Of a DNA stretch of 8,967 bases, positions 1 to 7,672 are shown in pieces. Both the position numbers and the translations under genes were made by a program. This DNA comes from Gammaproteobacteria bacterium (lineage in GTDB: Bacteria > Pseudomonadota > Gammaproteobacteria > UBA9214): contig DAOVYA010000046.1 in assembly GCA_030635865.1 (NCBI GenBank), positions 1 to 8,967 on the forward strand, written 5' to 3'. Each line of letters begins with the position of its first letter. Position 1 is the stretch's first letter. The notes beneath the pieces were generated by a model, which had not been told where the DNA came from, ran no database searches, and saw nothing but the letters and a program-made list of their open reading frames with translations.

Positions 1-1
1 T

Positions 2-622
2 AAGCAACAGCCATCACTGGAAGCACAACTGACCAACCTGGCCGATGAAATCGCCTATAACAGTCATGACGTGGACGATGGCCTGCGTTCCGGCCTGATC
101 GATGTGGATGCACTGAACGAAATTGAACTGTTCCGTGAACAACATGAAACGGTCCTTGGCCTCTATCCTGACCTGCCCCCGCGTCGCACCATACATGAAG
201 TGGTAAGACGCCTGATTGGCTTCCAGGTGATCGACCTGATCGAGACCAGCACACGCAAGCTCGAACAGGCCGCACCGGCCGATCTTGACGCTATCCGCAA
301 TCACGCCGGAGCATTAATCGATTTTAGTGACACCATGCGTGAGAAAAATCTCGAACTGAAACGTTTCCTGCGTAACAATCTTTACCGACATTACCGGGTA
401 CACCGTATGAGCGTGAAAGCCGCACAAACCATTACGGCTCTGTTTGAGGCCTTTTTCGGGGACCTGCGCCTGATGCCTGACGAGGCCCGACAGCACGTCG
501 TCGCACTGGAAGCGTCTGCCGGACAGGACGGTCGCGCCCGTGCGGTCGCAGACTACATTGCCGGCATGACCGACCGCTACGCCATCGCGGAATATGAACG
601 CACCTTCAACCCGGCTATATAA
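2..622 (+). CDS. dgt: dGTPase-like HD-domain phosphohydrolase, C-terminal fragment (5' end outside window)
   Basis: Enzymes of this family hydrolyse dGTP, and often other dNTPs, to the deoxynucleoside and triphosphate in the cytoplasm, which controls nucleotide pools. The reading frame is open from base 2 to the TAA at 620-622, giving 206 residues and no start, so the N-terminal half with most of the HD metal ligands is missing. Near the fragment's beginning is the family hallmark LADEIAYNSHDVDDGLRSG (residues 13-31). The Asp of its ADE (residue 15) corresponds to the last metal-binding Asp of the HD site. The rest is the helical C-terminal region, including a stretch around residues 105-150 (MREKNLELKRFLRNNLYRHY) typical of the shorter bacterial dGTPase-like proteins. 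A GTG at 71 lies inside the conserved motif and is not a real start. The stop is only 2 nt from the repeat element at 625. Family assignment is secure; substrate specificity is inferred. Confidence 0.9.
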   Translation, partial: KQQPSLEAQLTNLADEIAYNSHDVDDGLRSGLIDVDALNEIELFREQHETVLGLYPDLPPRRTIHEVVRRLIGFQVIDLIETSTRKLEQAAPADLDAIRNHAGALIDFSDTMREKNLELKRFLRNNLYRHYRVHRMSVKAAQTITALFEAFFGDLRLMPDEARQHVVALEASAGQDGRARAVADYIAGMTDRYAIAEYERTFNPAI

Positions 623-624
623 AT

Positions 625-858
625 AAAGCAAAATCATCTCGCGCAAAGACGCAAAGGCGCCAAGGAAACCATGACTATGTCTATAACCAAAAAACATTTT
701 CCACAGAGTGCTTAAAGTACACAGAGACATGCAGTTAAATGAAAATTCAAGGCGGAGCGTCGATCCTGCAATGGCCTGATAAATCTGTGATCTCTGAGGC
801 AATTATTTATTATTTTTTCTTTGCGCCTTTGCGTCTTTGCGCGAGATGATTTTGCTTT
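625..858. repeat. Composite inverted-repeat element, copy 1 (36-bp perfect arms)
   Basis: The left arm is 625-660 and the right arm 823-858. They are exact reverse complements over 36 bp, and the match continues imperfectly inward to about 668 and 815. Each arm carries the core cgcaaaggcgc (650-660) or its complement (823-833). The 162 nt between the arms hold a second, inner pair of repeats: cacagag at 702-708 and 720-726, mirrored imperfectly by tctgtg (784-789) and ctctgagg (792-799). The element fills the whole gap between the dGTPase stop (620-622) and the WGR gene. Repeats of this type, with aaaggcgcaaag and cacagag motifs, are in my recollection scattered in intergenic DNA of many bacteria. 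No transposase is encoded, so a MITE- or REP-like non-autonomous element is the best guess. Open frames crossing it are translations of the repeat and not genes. Confidence 0.85.
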
Positions 859-870
859 TTGTTTAATGCC

Positions 871-1119
871 ATGCGCATATACATGCAAATACCGCCGGAG
901 GGTGACAAGGCACCCCGCTTCTACCATCTGCACCTGCAGGAGGATCTGCTCGGGGGCTGGACACTGATCCGGGAATGGGGTTACCAGGGGGCCGCCGGGC
1001 GGGTCAAAAAAGAACACTTCACGGAACAGGCCAGCGCCGAAGCAGCACTGTTCCAGGTCCGGGATGAACAACTCAAGCGTGGCTACCAGGTGGTTTTCAT
1101 GCAAGCGCACCAGGAATGA
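871..1119 (+). CDS. Small stand-alone WGR-domain protein
   Basis: This is an 82-residue protein made almost entirely of one WGR domain, the module found in some PARPs, bacterial MolR-type proteins and short single-domain bacterial proteins. In PARPs the domain contacts DNA or RNA; the role of the short bacterial forms is not established. Visible signs are an N-terminal strand MRIYMQIPPEG, then FYHLHLQEDLLGGWTLIREWG (residues 17-37), a glycine-rich turn QGAAGRVKKEHF, and a C-terminal LKRGYQVVF. The signature Trp-Gly is at residues 36-37, with Tyr in place of the usual Arg. ATG 871 is chosen because MRIYMQ fits the family's beginning. TTG 859 and ATG 883 are alternatives, and none has a clear Shine-Dalgarno, perhaps because the repeat element ends at 858. 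No signal peptide or membrane segment is seen. It reads in the same direction as gltB, about 220 nt upstream of it. Confidence 0.8.
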   Translation: MRIYMQIPPEGDKAPRFYHLHLQEDLLGGWTLIREWGYQGAAGRVKKEHFTEQASAEAALFQVRDEQLKRGYQVVFMQAHQE

Positions 1120-1180
1120 TCTCCCGCTATTCCACTTTGCATATCCCTGAAATTAATAAGGAAAAACACTCCACTCCAAA

Positions 1181-1209
1181 TTGAACCACCGGCCCGGCGG
1201 CGCTATACT
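1181..1209 (+). promoter_or_regulatory. Predicted sigma70-type promoter for gltBD
   Basis: A -35 box TTGAAC (1181-1186) and a -10 box TATACT (1204-1209) are separated by exactly 17 nt. The -10 box matches consensus at 5 of 6 positions and the -35 box at 4 of 6. Transcription would begin near 1216, leaving a leader of about 125 nt before gltB. The promoter lies in the gap after the WGR gene, which suggests gltBD has its own transcript. A weaker second candidate is TTGAGT (1235-1240) with TATAAC (1256-1261), spacer 15. Prediction only. Confidence 0.6.
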
Positions 1210-1227
1210 GTTCGGCCTTTTGGCTGC

Positions 1228-1249
1228 CGGTCAGTTGAGTAACTGGTTG
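1228..1249 (+). promoter_or_regulatory. Leader hairpin upstream of gltB
   Basis: In the predicted gltB leader, cagtt (1232-1236) pairs with aactg (1241-1245) around a gagt tetraloop. The stem extends to 9 pairs (1228-1249) if three G-U wobbles are allowed. An A/T-rich stretch follows, with a seven-T run at 1277-1283. The T run is 27 nt beyond the stem, too far for a standard intrinsic terminator. No short leader peptide or known riboswitch was recognised. This could be a regulatory fold or chance. Confidence 0.25.
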
Positions 1250-1330
1250 CCTCTATATAACATACTGTATTTAATATTTTTTTACGGTACAGCGATGGAT
1301 CCGCCCGCTGAACTGATAAACGTCACAAGC

Positions 1331-1334
1331 AAGG
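1331..1334 (+). promoter_or_regulatory. Ribosome binding site that fixes the gltB start
   Basis: AAGG at 1331-1334 is 8 nt from ATG 1343, good spacing. The ATG at 1337 is only 2 nt from it, too close. This favours 1343 over 1337, over ATG 1295, which has no clear site, and over the far-upstream TTG 1181, which forms part of the predicted -35 box. Confidence 0.6.
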
Positions 1335-1342
1335 TAATGCCA

Positions 1343-4300
1343 ATGAAGTACGGCACACTGCCACCCAGACAAGGCCTGTATGACCCTGCGAACGAGCATG
1401 ATGCCTGTGGCGTGGGTTTCATTGCCAACGTCAAGGGTCGCAAGAGTCACGAAATCGTCCAGCAGGGTCTGCGCATACTGGAAAACCTGACCCACCGTGG
1501 CGCGGTCGGCGCCGATCCGCTTGCCGGTGATGGTGCCGGTATCCTGATGCAAATCCCGGATGCCTTCCTGCGTGAGGAATGCGCCGGCATCGGCATTACC
1601 CTGCCGGATGCTGGTGCCTACGGCGTTGGCATGCTGTTCCTGCCGGCCCATGACGAGACCCGCAGATATTGTGAATCCCTGATCACAGGGATCATTGCTG
1701 AAGAAGGCCAGGGCCTGCTCGGCTGGCGCGATGTACCCACCGATAACAGTGGCCTGGGTGAATGCGTCAAGCAGGTTGAACCGGTTATCCGCATGCTGTT
1801 CATCAGCGAGGGTGAAAATTGTCCTGATACCGACAGCTTTGAACGCAAGCTGTTCATTATTCGCAAGCGCGTGGAAATCGCGGTGCAGAATTCAGACCGG
1901 CAAGGTTGCGAATCCTTCTATGTCCCGTCCATGTCGGCCCGCACCCTGTGCTACAAGGGCATGCTGCTGGCCAACCAGGTCAACACCTACTATAGCGATC
2001 TGAATGACACGCGCGTGACCTCGGCACTCGCCCTGGTACACCAACGTTTTTCCACCAACACCTTCCCGTCATGGGACCTGGCACATCCGTTCCGCATGAT
2101 CGCCCACAATGGCGAGATCAACACCCTGCGCGGCAATATCAACTGGATGAATGCACGCCGCCACTCCATGGCCTCGGAACTGTTCGGCGATGACTTGCAG
2201 AAACTCTGGCCGCTGATTGCCGAAGGCCAGTCTGACTCTGCCTGCTTCGATAATGCGCTGGAATTGCTGGTTACCGGCGGTTATTCGCTGGCGCACGCCA
2301 TGATGCTGCTGATCCCCGAGGCCTGGGCCGGCAACCCACTGATGGATAATAAACGCCGTGCCTTCTACGAATATCACGCCGCCGTCATGGAACCCTGGGA
2401 CGGCCCGGCCGCCGTCGCCTTTACCGATGGGCGCCAGATCGGCGCCACCCTCGACCGCAACGGCCTGCGCCCGGCGCGCTACCTGATAACGAATGACGAC
2501 GTGGTGGTGATGGCCTCGGAAATGGGCGTGCTCGATATTCCGGAAGAGCGCATTGTGAAAAAATGGCGCCTGCAACCCGGCAAGATGTTCCTGATCGACA
2601 CAGAACAGGGCCGCATCATCGATGATGAGGAGATCAAGAACGAACTCGCCAACAGCCACAACTACCAGGACTGGCTGGATAAAACCCAGATCAGACTGGA
2701 GAGCCTGCCCGGCGAGGTCAGCCCCATGGCCCCGGACACCGGGACCCTGCTCGATCGGCAACAGGCGTTTGGATATACCCAGGAAGACATCAAGTTCCTG
2801 ATGACCCCGATGGCCCTCACCGGACAGGAAGCCATTGGTTCGATGGGTGCCGACAACCCGGTTGCCGTGCTGTCCAGCAAGCCCAAGCCCTTGTCGAACT
2901 ATTTCAAACAGAATTTTGCACAGGTCACGAATCCGCCGATCGACCCGATCCGCGAAGAACTGGTGATGTCCCTGGTCACGCTGATCGGCCCGCGCCCGAA
3001 CCTGCTGGGGCTTGAATCAACCGACAAGCACATGCGTCTTGAAGTCAGCCAGCCAATCCTGACCAACACCGACATCGAACGCATTCGACATATCGAGGAT
3101 CACACCGGCGGTGCATTCCGCACACATACGATTGATATCTGCTATGACGCTGTACACGGCGCAGATGGAATGGGAGATGCGCTCACGGCTACCTGTCAAC
3201 AGGCAGAAAAGGCAGTGCGGGAAGGCTATAACATTCTCATCCTGTCAGACCGCGGCGCCAACATGGACCGCATTGCGATCCCGGCCCTGCTGGCTACCGC
3301 CGGTGTCCATCACCACCTGGTGCGCACCGGCCTGCGTACCGAGTCGGGACTGGTCGTCGAGACCGGTGCCGCCCGCGAAGTACACCAGTTTGCCACCCTC
3401 GCCGGTTATGGCGCCGAGGCAATCAACCCGTACCTGGCATTTGAAACACTCGCCTCCATCCGTGAACAGTTACCGGAGAAGCTCGACGAGGACGAAATCC
3501 GGAAACGTTATATAAAGGCCATCGGCAAGGGGCTGTTCAAGGTCATGTCGAAGATGGGCATCTCGACTTACCAGTCCTACTGCGGCGCACAGATCTTTGA
3601 TGCCGTCGGCCTGAGCACTGAATTTGTGGATGCATACTTCACCGGCACGGCAACCACCATAGAAGGTGTCGGGCTGAAGGAAATCGCCGGGGAAACCGTA
3701 CGCTGGCACCAGGACGCCTATGGCGACGCCCCCATCTACCGGAATAACCTGGATGTCGGCGGTGACTATGCATTCCGCCTGCGCGGTGAGGGCCACATGT
3801 GGACACCGGACTCCATTGCCAAATTGCAGCATGCCACCCGCGCAAATGATGCAAACACCTTCCGTGAGTTTTCACAACTGGTGGATGAACAGAATGAACA
3901 ACTGTTAAATCTGCGCGGCCTGTTCGAATTTAACTTTGCCAATGAACCGGTCCCGCTGGATGAAGTTGAGCCGACGAAAGAAATCGTCAAACGTTTTTCA
4001 ACGGGCGCCATGTCATTCGGCTCCATTTCCTACGAGGCACATTCAACCCTGGCCGTTGCCATGAACCGCATCGGTGGCAAATCGAATACCGGCGAAGGCG
4101 GTGAGCAAACGGAGCGCTTCAAAACACTTGAAAACGGGGATTCAAAGCGCTCTGCCATCAAGCAGGTGGCATCCGGCCGTTTCGGGGTAACCACGGAGTA
4201 CCTGGTCAACGCCGACATGATCCAGATCAAAATGGCACAGGGTGCCAAGCCCGGGGAAGGCGGACAGTTGCCCGGTCACAAGGTCGACGCAACCATCGCC

Positions 4301-5983
4301 CAGGTACGCCATTCCACGCCGGGGGTTGGTCTGATCTCGCCACCACCGCACCACGACATCTATTCTATCGAGGACCTGGCGCAACTGATCCACGACCTGA
4401 AGAATGCCAACCCACAGGCTGATATCAGCGTGAAACTGGTCTCGGAAGTCGGTGTTGGTACAGTCGCGGCCGGTGTTTCCAAGGCACATGCCGATCACGT
4501 TACGATCTCGGGCCACGACGGTGGCACCGGCGCCAGCCCGCTGACCTCGATCAAGCACGCCGGTTCGCCCTGGGAGATTGGCCTCGCGGAGACCCACCAG
4601 ACACTGGTGATGAACAACCTGCGCTCGCGCATCGCGGTGCAGGTCGATGGCGGCATGCGCACCGGTCGCGACGTGGTGGTTGGTGCGCTGCTGGGTGCCG
4701 ACGAATTCGGCTTTGCCACCGCACCGCTGATTGTTGAAGGTTGCATCATGATGCGCAAGTGCCACCTCAATACCTGCCCGGTGGGCGTGGCCACCCAGGA
4801 CCCGGAACTGCGCAAGCGGTTTACCGGCAAGCCGGAACACGTGGTGAACTACTTCTTCTTCGTCGCTGAAGAGATTCGTGAACTGATGGCGCAACTCGGG
4901 TTCCGCAAATTTGACGACATGATCGGCCAGTCACAACACCTCAATATGCGTCGCGCCATTGATCACTGGAAGGCACAGGGCCTCGACTTTTCCCGCATCC
5001 TGCACAAGCCGGAAGCGGGGCCGGGCATCGGTATTTACCACAGCGAGATACAGAACCACGGCCTCGACAGGGCGCTGGATATGCATCTGATCGAGCTGTC
5101 ACGGGCAGCACTGGACAACAAGACACCGGTACAGACCGACCTGCCGGTGAAGAACACCAACCGTACCGTGGGCACCATGCTGTCCGGTGAAGTCGCCAGG
5201 CGCTACGGGCATGCAGGGCTGCCGGAAGACACCATCAGTATTACGCTGCGCGGAACTGCCGGGCAAAGTTTCGGGGCATTTGTTACGCATGGCGTAAGCC
5301 TCACGCTGGTCGGTGAGGGCAATGACTACGTCGGCAAGGGACTCAGCGGTGGCCGCCTTGTCGTCTATCCACCCGAGGAAACTCCGATCGTTGCCGAAGA
5401 AAACATTATCGTTGGCAATACAGTGCTATACGGAGCCATCAGCGGCGAATGTTATTTTCGCGGTGTTGCCGGTGAACGCTTTGCGGTACGCAACTCCGGC
5501 GCGACCGCGGTTGTGGAAGGCGTCGGTGATCACGGCTGCGAATACATGACTGGCGGAATTGTCATTGTGTTAGGCGAGTCCGGCAGGAACTTCGCTGCCG
5601 GCATGAGTGGCGGCATCGCCTATGTACTCGATGAACACGGTGATTTTGAACAGCGCTGCAACCTCACCATGGTCGAACTTGAACCGATCCCGGCCGAGGA
5701 TGATGCGCTCGAACAACTGGATCACCAGAGTGGCGACCTGGAAACCCATGGCCGCGTGGACATTAGCCACGACATGACCCGCTATGATGCCCTGCGGCTA
5801 CGCCGCCTCATCGAAAAACACGTGCACTACACCGATAGTGCACGCGGCCGCAGCATCCTTGATCACTGGGACGAGACCCTGCCGAAATTCGTCAAGGTCA
5901 TGCCGGTGGATTACCGGCGTGCACTGCAGGAGATGCAGGCCGCCCAAATATCTTCCCCGCGGGCTGCAGAGAGAGGACGATAG
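1343..5983 (+). CDS. gltB: Glutamate synthase (NADPH) large (alpha) subunit
   Basis: GltB takes the amide nitrogen of glutamine and transfers it to 2-oxoglutarate, using electrons from GltD; the enzyme is cytoplasmic. From ATG 1343 the protein has 1546 residues, normal for the bacterial alpha subunit. Domains in order are as follows. The class II glutamine amidotransferase begins at Cys22 (in HDACGVGF); this Cys should become the N-terminal nucleophile once a 21-residue propeptide is removed. [16 protein letters not shown] and [11 protein letters not shown] follow at about 235-260. A central domain spans about 470-760. The FMN-binding synthase domain spans about 850-1240, with [11 protein letters not shown] and [13 protein letters not shown]. 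The 3Fe-4S ligands Cys1134, Cys1140 and Cys1145 have the family's spacing. The C-terminal glycine-repeat beta-helix starts near 1304 ([10 protein letters not shown]) and includes [13 protein letters not shown]. The frame stays open upstream to TTG 1181, but that extension overlaps the predicted promoter. gltD follows after 10 nt, so the two form an operon. Confidence 0.97.
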   Translation: MKYGTLPPRQGLYDPANEHDACGVGFIANVKGRKSHEIVQQGLRILENLTHRGAVGADPLAGDGAGILMQIPDAFLREECAGIGITLPDAGAYGVGMLFLPAHDETRRYCESLITGIIAEEGQGLLGWRDVPTDNSGLGECVKQVEPVIRMLFISEGENCPDTDSFERKLFIIRKRVEIAVQNSDRQGCESFYVPSMSARTLCYKGMLLANQVNTYYSDLNDTRVTSALALVHQRFSTNTFPSWDLAHPFRMIAHNGEINTLRGNINWMNARRHSMASELFGDDLQKLWPLIAEGQSDSACFDNALELLVTGGYSLAHAMMLLIPEAWAGNPLMDNKRRAFYEYHAAVMEPWDGPAAVAFTDGRQIGATLDRNGLRPARYLITNDDVVVMASEMGVLDIPEERIVKKWRLQPGKMFLIDTEQGRIIDDEEIKNELANSHNYQDWLDKTQIRLESLPGEVSPMAPDTGTLLDRQQAFGYTQEDIKFLMTPMALTGQEAIGSMGADNPVAVLSSKPKPLSNYFKQNFAQVTNPPIDPIREELVMSLVTLIGPRPNLLGLESTDKHMRLEVSQPILTNTDIERIRHIEDHTGGAFRTHTIDICYDAVHGADGMGDALTATCQQAEKAVREGYNILILSDRGANMDRIAIPALLATAGVHHHLVRTGLRTESGLVVETGAAREVHQFATLAGYGAEAINPYLAFETLASIREQLPEKLDEDEIRKRYIKAIGKGLFKVMSKMGISTYQSYCGAQIFDAVGLSTEFVDAYFTGTATTIEGVGLKEIAGETVRWHQDAYGDAPIYRNNLDVGGDYAFRLRGEGHMWTPDSIAKLQHATRANDANTFREFSQLVDEQNEQLLNLRGLFEFNFANEPVPLDEVEPTKEIVKRFSTGAMSFGSISYEAHSTLAVAMNRIGGKSNTGEGGEQTERFKTLENGDSKRSAIKQVASGRFGVTTEYLVNADMIQIKMAQGAKPGEGGQLPGHKVDATIAQVRHSTPGVGLISPPPHHDIYSIEDLAQLIHDLKNANPQADISVKLVSEVGVGTVAAGVSKAHADHVTISGHDGGTGASPLTSIKHAGSPWEIGLAETHQTLVMNNLRSRIAVQVDGGMRTGRDVVVGALLGADEFGFATAPLIVEGCIMMRKCHLNTCPVGVATQDPELRKRFTGKPEHVVNYFFFVAEEIRELMAQLGFRKFDDMIGQSQHLNMRRAIDHWKAQGLDFSRILHKPEAGPGIGIYHSEIQNHGLDRALDMHLIELSRAALDNKTPVQTDLPVKNTNRTVGTMLSGEVARRYGHAGLPEDTISITLRGTAGQSFGAFVTHGVSLTLVGEGNDYVGKGLSGGRLVVYPPEETPIVAEENIIVGNTVLYGAISGECYFRGVAGERFAVRNSGATAVVEGVGDHGCEYMTGGIVIVLGESGRNFAAGMSGGIAYVLDEHGDFEQRCNLTMVELEPIPAEDDALEQLDHQSGDLETHGRVDISHDMTRYDALRLRRLIEKHVHYTDSARGRSILDHWDETLPKFVKVMPVDYRRALQEMQAAQISSPRAAERGR

Positions 5984-5993
5984 AGCACCAGTC

Positions 5994-7445
5994 ATGGGCA
6001 AACCAACAGGCTTTATGGAATACGATCGAAATGAGCGCACCTATGCGCCCGCTGCCGATCGTGTACAACACTTCAGGGAGTTTATTATCCCGCTGGAGGA
6101 CAACGAAGTCAGCCTGCAGGGTGCGCGTTGCATGGACTGCGGCATCCCCTTCTGCCACCAGGGTTGCCCGGTGAATAACATCATCCCGGACTGGAACGAC
6201 CTGGTGTACCAGGGCAACTGGAAGAAAGCAGTAAACGTGCTGCACTCGACCAATAACTTCCCGGAATTTACCGGTCGAATATGCCCGGCACCCTGCGAAG
6301 CCGCCTGCACACTCAACATTGATGACAACCCGGTCACCATTAAAACAATCGAGTGCGCCATTGTTGATAAAGGCTGGGAAGAAGGCTGGATCAAGCCGCA
6401 TATTCCGGAACACAAGACCGGCAAGCGTGTCGCAATTGTCGGATCGGGGCCAGCTGGCATGGCCTGCGCACAACAGCTGGCGCGCGCCGGACACGACGTC
6501 TCCGTTTTCGAGAAAAACGACCGGATTGGTGGTCTGCTGCGTTACGGTATTCCTGATTTCAAGATGGAAAAACAGGTAATCGACCGACGTATGGCACAAA
6601 TGCAGGCCGAGGGGGTCACCTTTCATACCGAGACTCACATCGGCGGGTCGATGCCTGTGGAAAAACTGCTCGAGGAGTTCGATGCCATTGCCCTTACCGG
6701 CGGTTCTGAACACAACCGCGACCTGGAAGTACCGGGCCGCAAACTCGATGGTGTACATTTCGCCATGACCTTCCTGCCGCAGCAGAATAAACGCAATGCC
6801 GGGGACACGATTGATTCGGCCGTCTCCCTGACCGCTAAAAACAAACATGTCGTCGTCATCGGCGGCGGCGATACCGGCTCCGACTGCATCGGCACTTCTT
6901 TCCGCCAGGGTGCGGTTTCCGTCACCCAACTGGAAATCCTGCCACAGCCGCCGGAAAAGGAAAACAAGGGGCTGACCTGGCCGGACTGGCCCAACAAAAT
7001 GCGCACCTCCAGTTCACAGGATGAAGGTGCAATACGCGAATGGTCGGTTGCCACGAAATCCTTCGAGGGCAAGAACGGGAAGGTCTCGGCCATCACCTGT
7101 GTACGGCTGAACTGGAAGCAGGACGACAACTGCCAGTGGCAAATGGAAGAAATTGCCGGCAGTGAATTCCAGCTGAAAGCCGACCTGGTGTTACTGGCGA
7201 TGGGTTTTATCCACCCGGTCCATGAAGGTATGCTGAAACAACTGGGTGTGGAACTTGACGCACGCGGCAACGTCATGGGGAGCACAGAGGGCGGCAATGC
7301 CTACAAGACATCCCTCGACAAGGTATTCTCCGCGGGTGACATGCGCCGCGGTCAGTCGCTGGTAGTCTGGGCAATCCGCGAAGGCCGGCAATGCGCCCGA
7401 TCAATTGATGAATTTTTAATGGGTTCATCTGATTTGCCGAGATAA
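5994..7445 (+). CDS. gltD: Glutamate synthase (NADPH) small (beta) subunit
   Basis: GltD oxidises NADPH on its FAD and passes electrons through iron-sulfur clusters to GltB. The protein has 483 residues, typical for the beta subunit. The N-terminal cluster domain shows Cys46, Cys49, Cys54 and Cys58 ([13 protein letters not shown]), then Cys97, Cys101 and Cys105 (CPAPCEAAC). The FAD-binding Rossmann motif is GSGPAG (150-155), after VAIV. The NADPH-binding motif is GGGDTG (290-295), after HVVVI. A C-terminal FAD contact region reads [22 protein letters not shown]. The start is ATG 5994, giving [12 protein letters not shown], the usual family beginning; the same frame stays open upstream inside gltB, but that part is not family-like. 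GAGAGGA (5971-5977) is 16 nt from the ATG and a weaker AGAG (5982-5985) is 8 nt away, so coupling to gltB translation is likely. The C-terminus ([13 protein letters not shown]) looks complete although the repeat element begins within the stop codon. Confidence 0.97.
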   Translation: MGKPTGFMEYDRNERTYAPAADRVQHFREFIIPLEDNEVSLQGARCMDCGIPFCHQGCPVNNIIPDWNDLVYQGNWKKAVNVLHSTNNFPEFTGRICPAPCEAACTLNIDDNPVTIKTIECAIVDKGWEEGWIKPHIPEHKTGKRVAIVGSGPAGMACAQQLARAGHDVSVFEKNDRIGGLLRYGIPDFKMEKQVIDRRMAQMQAEGVTFHTETHIGGSMPVEKLLEEFDAIALTGGSEHNRDLEVPGRKLDGVHFAMTFLPQQNKRNAGDTIDSAVSLTAKNKHVVVIGGGDTGSDCIGTSFRQGAVSVTQLEILPQPPEKENKGLTWPDWPNKMRTSSSQDEGAIREWSVATKSFEGKNGKVSAITCVRLNWKQDDNCQWQMEEIAGSEFQLKADLVLLAMGFIHPVHEGMLKQLGVELDARGNVMGSTEGGNAYKTSLDKVFSAGDMRRGQSLVVWAIREGRQCARSIDEFLMGSSDLPR

Positions 7446-7460
7446 AACCTGTCTCTCGCA

Positions 7461-7507
7461 CGACTACATGGATGTAGGAGGTAGAGTAACGCAGGAGCAG
7501 TTACCGA
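7461..7507. repeat. 47-bp insertion splitting the left arm of repeat copy 2
   Basis: Comparison with the uninterrupted right arm shows that 7461-7507 is extra sequence in the left arm. It contains a palindrome, ctacat-gg-atgtag (7464-7477), followed by a purine-rich tail. No clear target-site duplication flanks it. It resembles short intergenic repeat units I believe occur in other gammaproteobacteria, but this is from memory and unverified. Confidence 0.55.
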
Positions 7508-7537
7508 GAGGCGCAAAGGCGCGGAGAAGAACAAAAA

Positions 7538-7568
7538 CTACATCAGAACTGCTTTTCTATTGATGTAG
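7538..7568. repeat. Short hairpin inside repeat copy 2
   Basis: ctacatca (7538-7545) and tgatgtag (7561-7568) are perfect 8-bp complements around a 15-nt loop. The ctacat stem half recurs in the 47-bp insertion (7464-7469), so the two pieces may share an origin. Confidence 0.5.
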
Positions 7569-7572
7569 TGAC

Positions 7573-7607
7573 GTAGCCCGGATAAAGCGCAGCAGAATTC
7601 GGGCTAC
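7573..7607. repeat. REP-like hairpin between gltD and hemE
   Basis: gtagcccg (7573-7580) pairs with cgggctac (7600-7607). Three further pairs, one of them a G-T wobble, extend this to an 11-bp stem around a 13-nt loop containing gcgcag. The pattern gtagcccggat-aagcgcag-attcgggctac matches a REP-type motif I recall from many proteobacterial intergenic regions. It lies nested inside the larger inverted-repeat element. Confidence 0.65.
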
Positions 7608-7672
7608 ACGATTACATTTAGTTGATTTTCTCTGCGCCTTTGCGCCTCTGCGAGAGACAGGTTTTTTAAATT

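Larger units (their letters stand above)
7444..7665. repeat. Composite inverted-repeat element, copy 2 (one arm interrupted)
   Basis: The outer arms are 7444-7460 and 7649-7665, exact complements over 17 bp. The inner arms are 7508-7526 and 7630-7648, with 18 of 19 positions complementary. On the right the two blocks are contiguous, forming a 36-bp arm; on the left they are separated by 47 bp (7461-7507). The inner blocks carry the same cgcaaaggcgc core as copy 1 (7512-7522, complement 7634-7644). The left end overlaps the gltD stop codon (7443-7445), and the right end is 7 nt before the hemE ATG. The central part contains two more hairpins. No protein is encoded. It is related to the element at 625-858 by its core, by its inverted layout and by its position between a stop and a start. 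Confidence 0.85.

Noticed and set aside
314..802. Minus-strand open frame of 162 codons across the dGTPase end and repeat copy 1
   Set aside because: It is antisense to the clear dGTPase motifs, and its GAFASLREMI segment is the translation of the repeat arm. Such repeat-derived frames are often mis-annotated as hypothetical proteins.
625..858. Repeat copy 1 as an intrinsic terminator of the dGTPase gene
   Set aside because: The stem is strong, but the 162-nt loop is far too large for a standard Rho-independent terminator. A looser transcription-blocking effect remains possible but is unsupported.
712..1110. Minus-strand open frame of 132 codons containing SRAKTQRRKE
   Set aside because: It is antisense to the WGR gene and crosses the repeat; the basic peptide is the aaagacgcaaaggcgc arm translated, a familiar false gene.
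1213..1227. Possible sigma54 promoter upstream of gltB (GG at 1214-1215 and GC at 1226-1227)
   Set aside because: The GG-GC spacing is right, but the flanking bases match TGGCAC-N5-TTGC poorly (four consensus mismatches), and a much better sigma70-type promoter lies just upstream.
5784..5993. Upstream extension of the gltD frame inside the end of gltB
   Set aside because: GltB coding is well conserved to 5983, and the GltD family beginning appears only from ATG 5994.
625..7665. The two repeat copies as ends of a composite mobile unit carrying the WGR gene and gltBD
   Set aside because: gltB-gltD-hemE is an ordinary conserved chromosomal order, no transposase is present, and each copy is a complete inverted repeat by itself. 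Two independent insertions are simpler.
7444..7665. Tandem palindromes between gltD and hemE as a CRISPR array or attachment site
   Set aside because: The units differ from each other, are inverted instead of direct repeats, lack regular spacers, and no cas or integrase gene is nearby.
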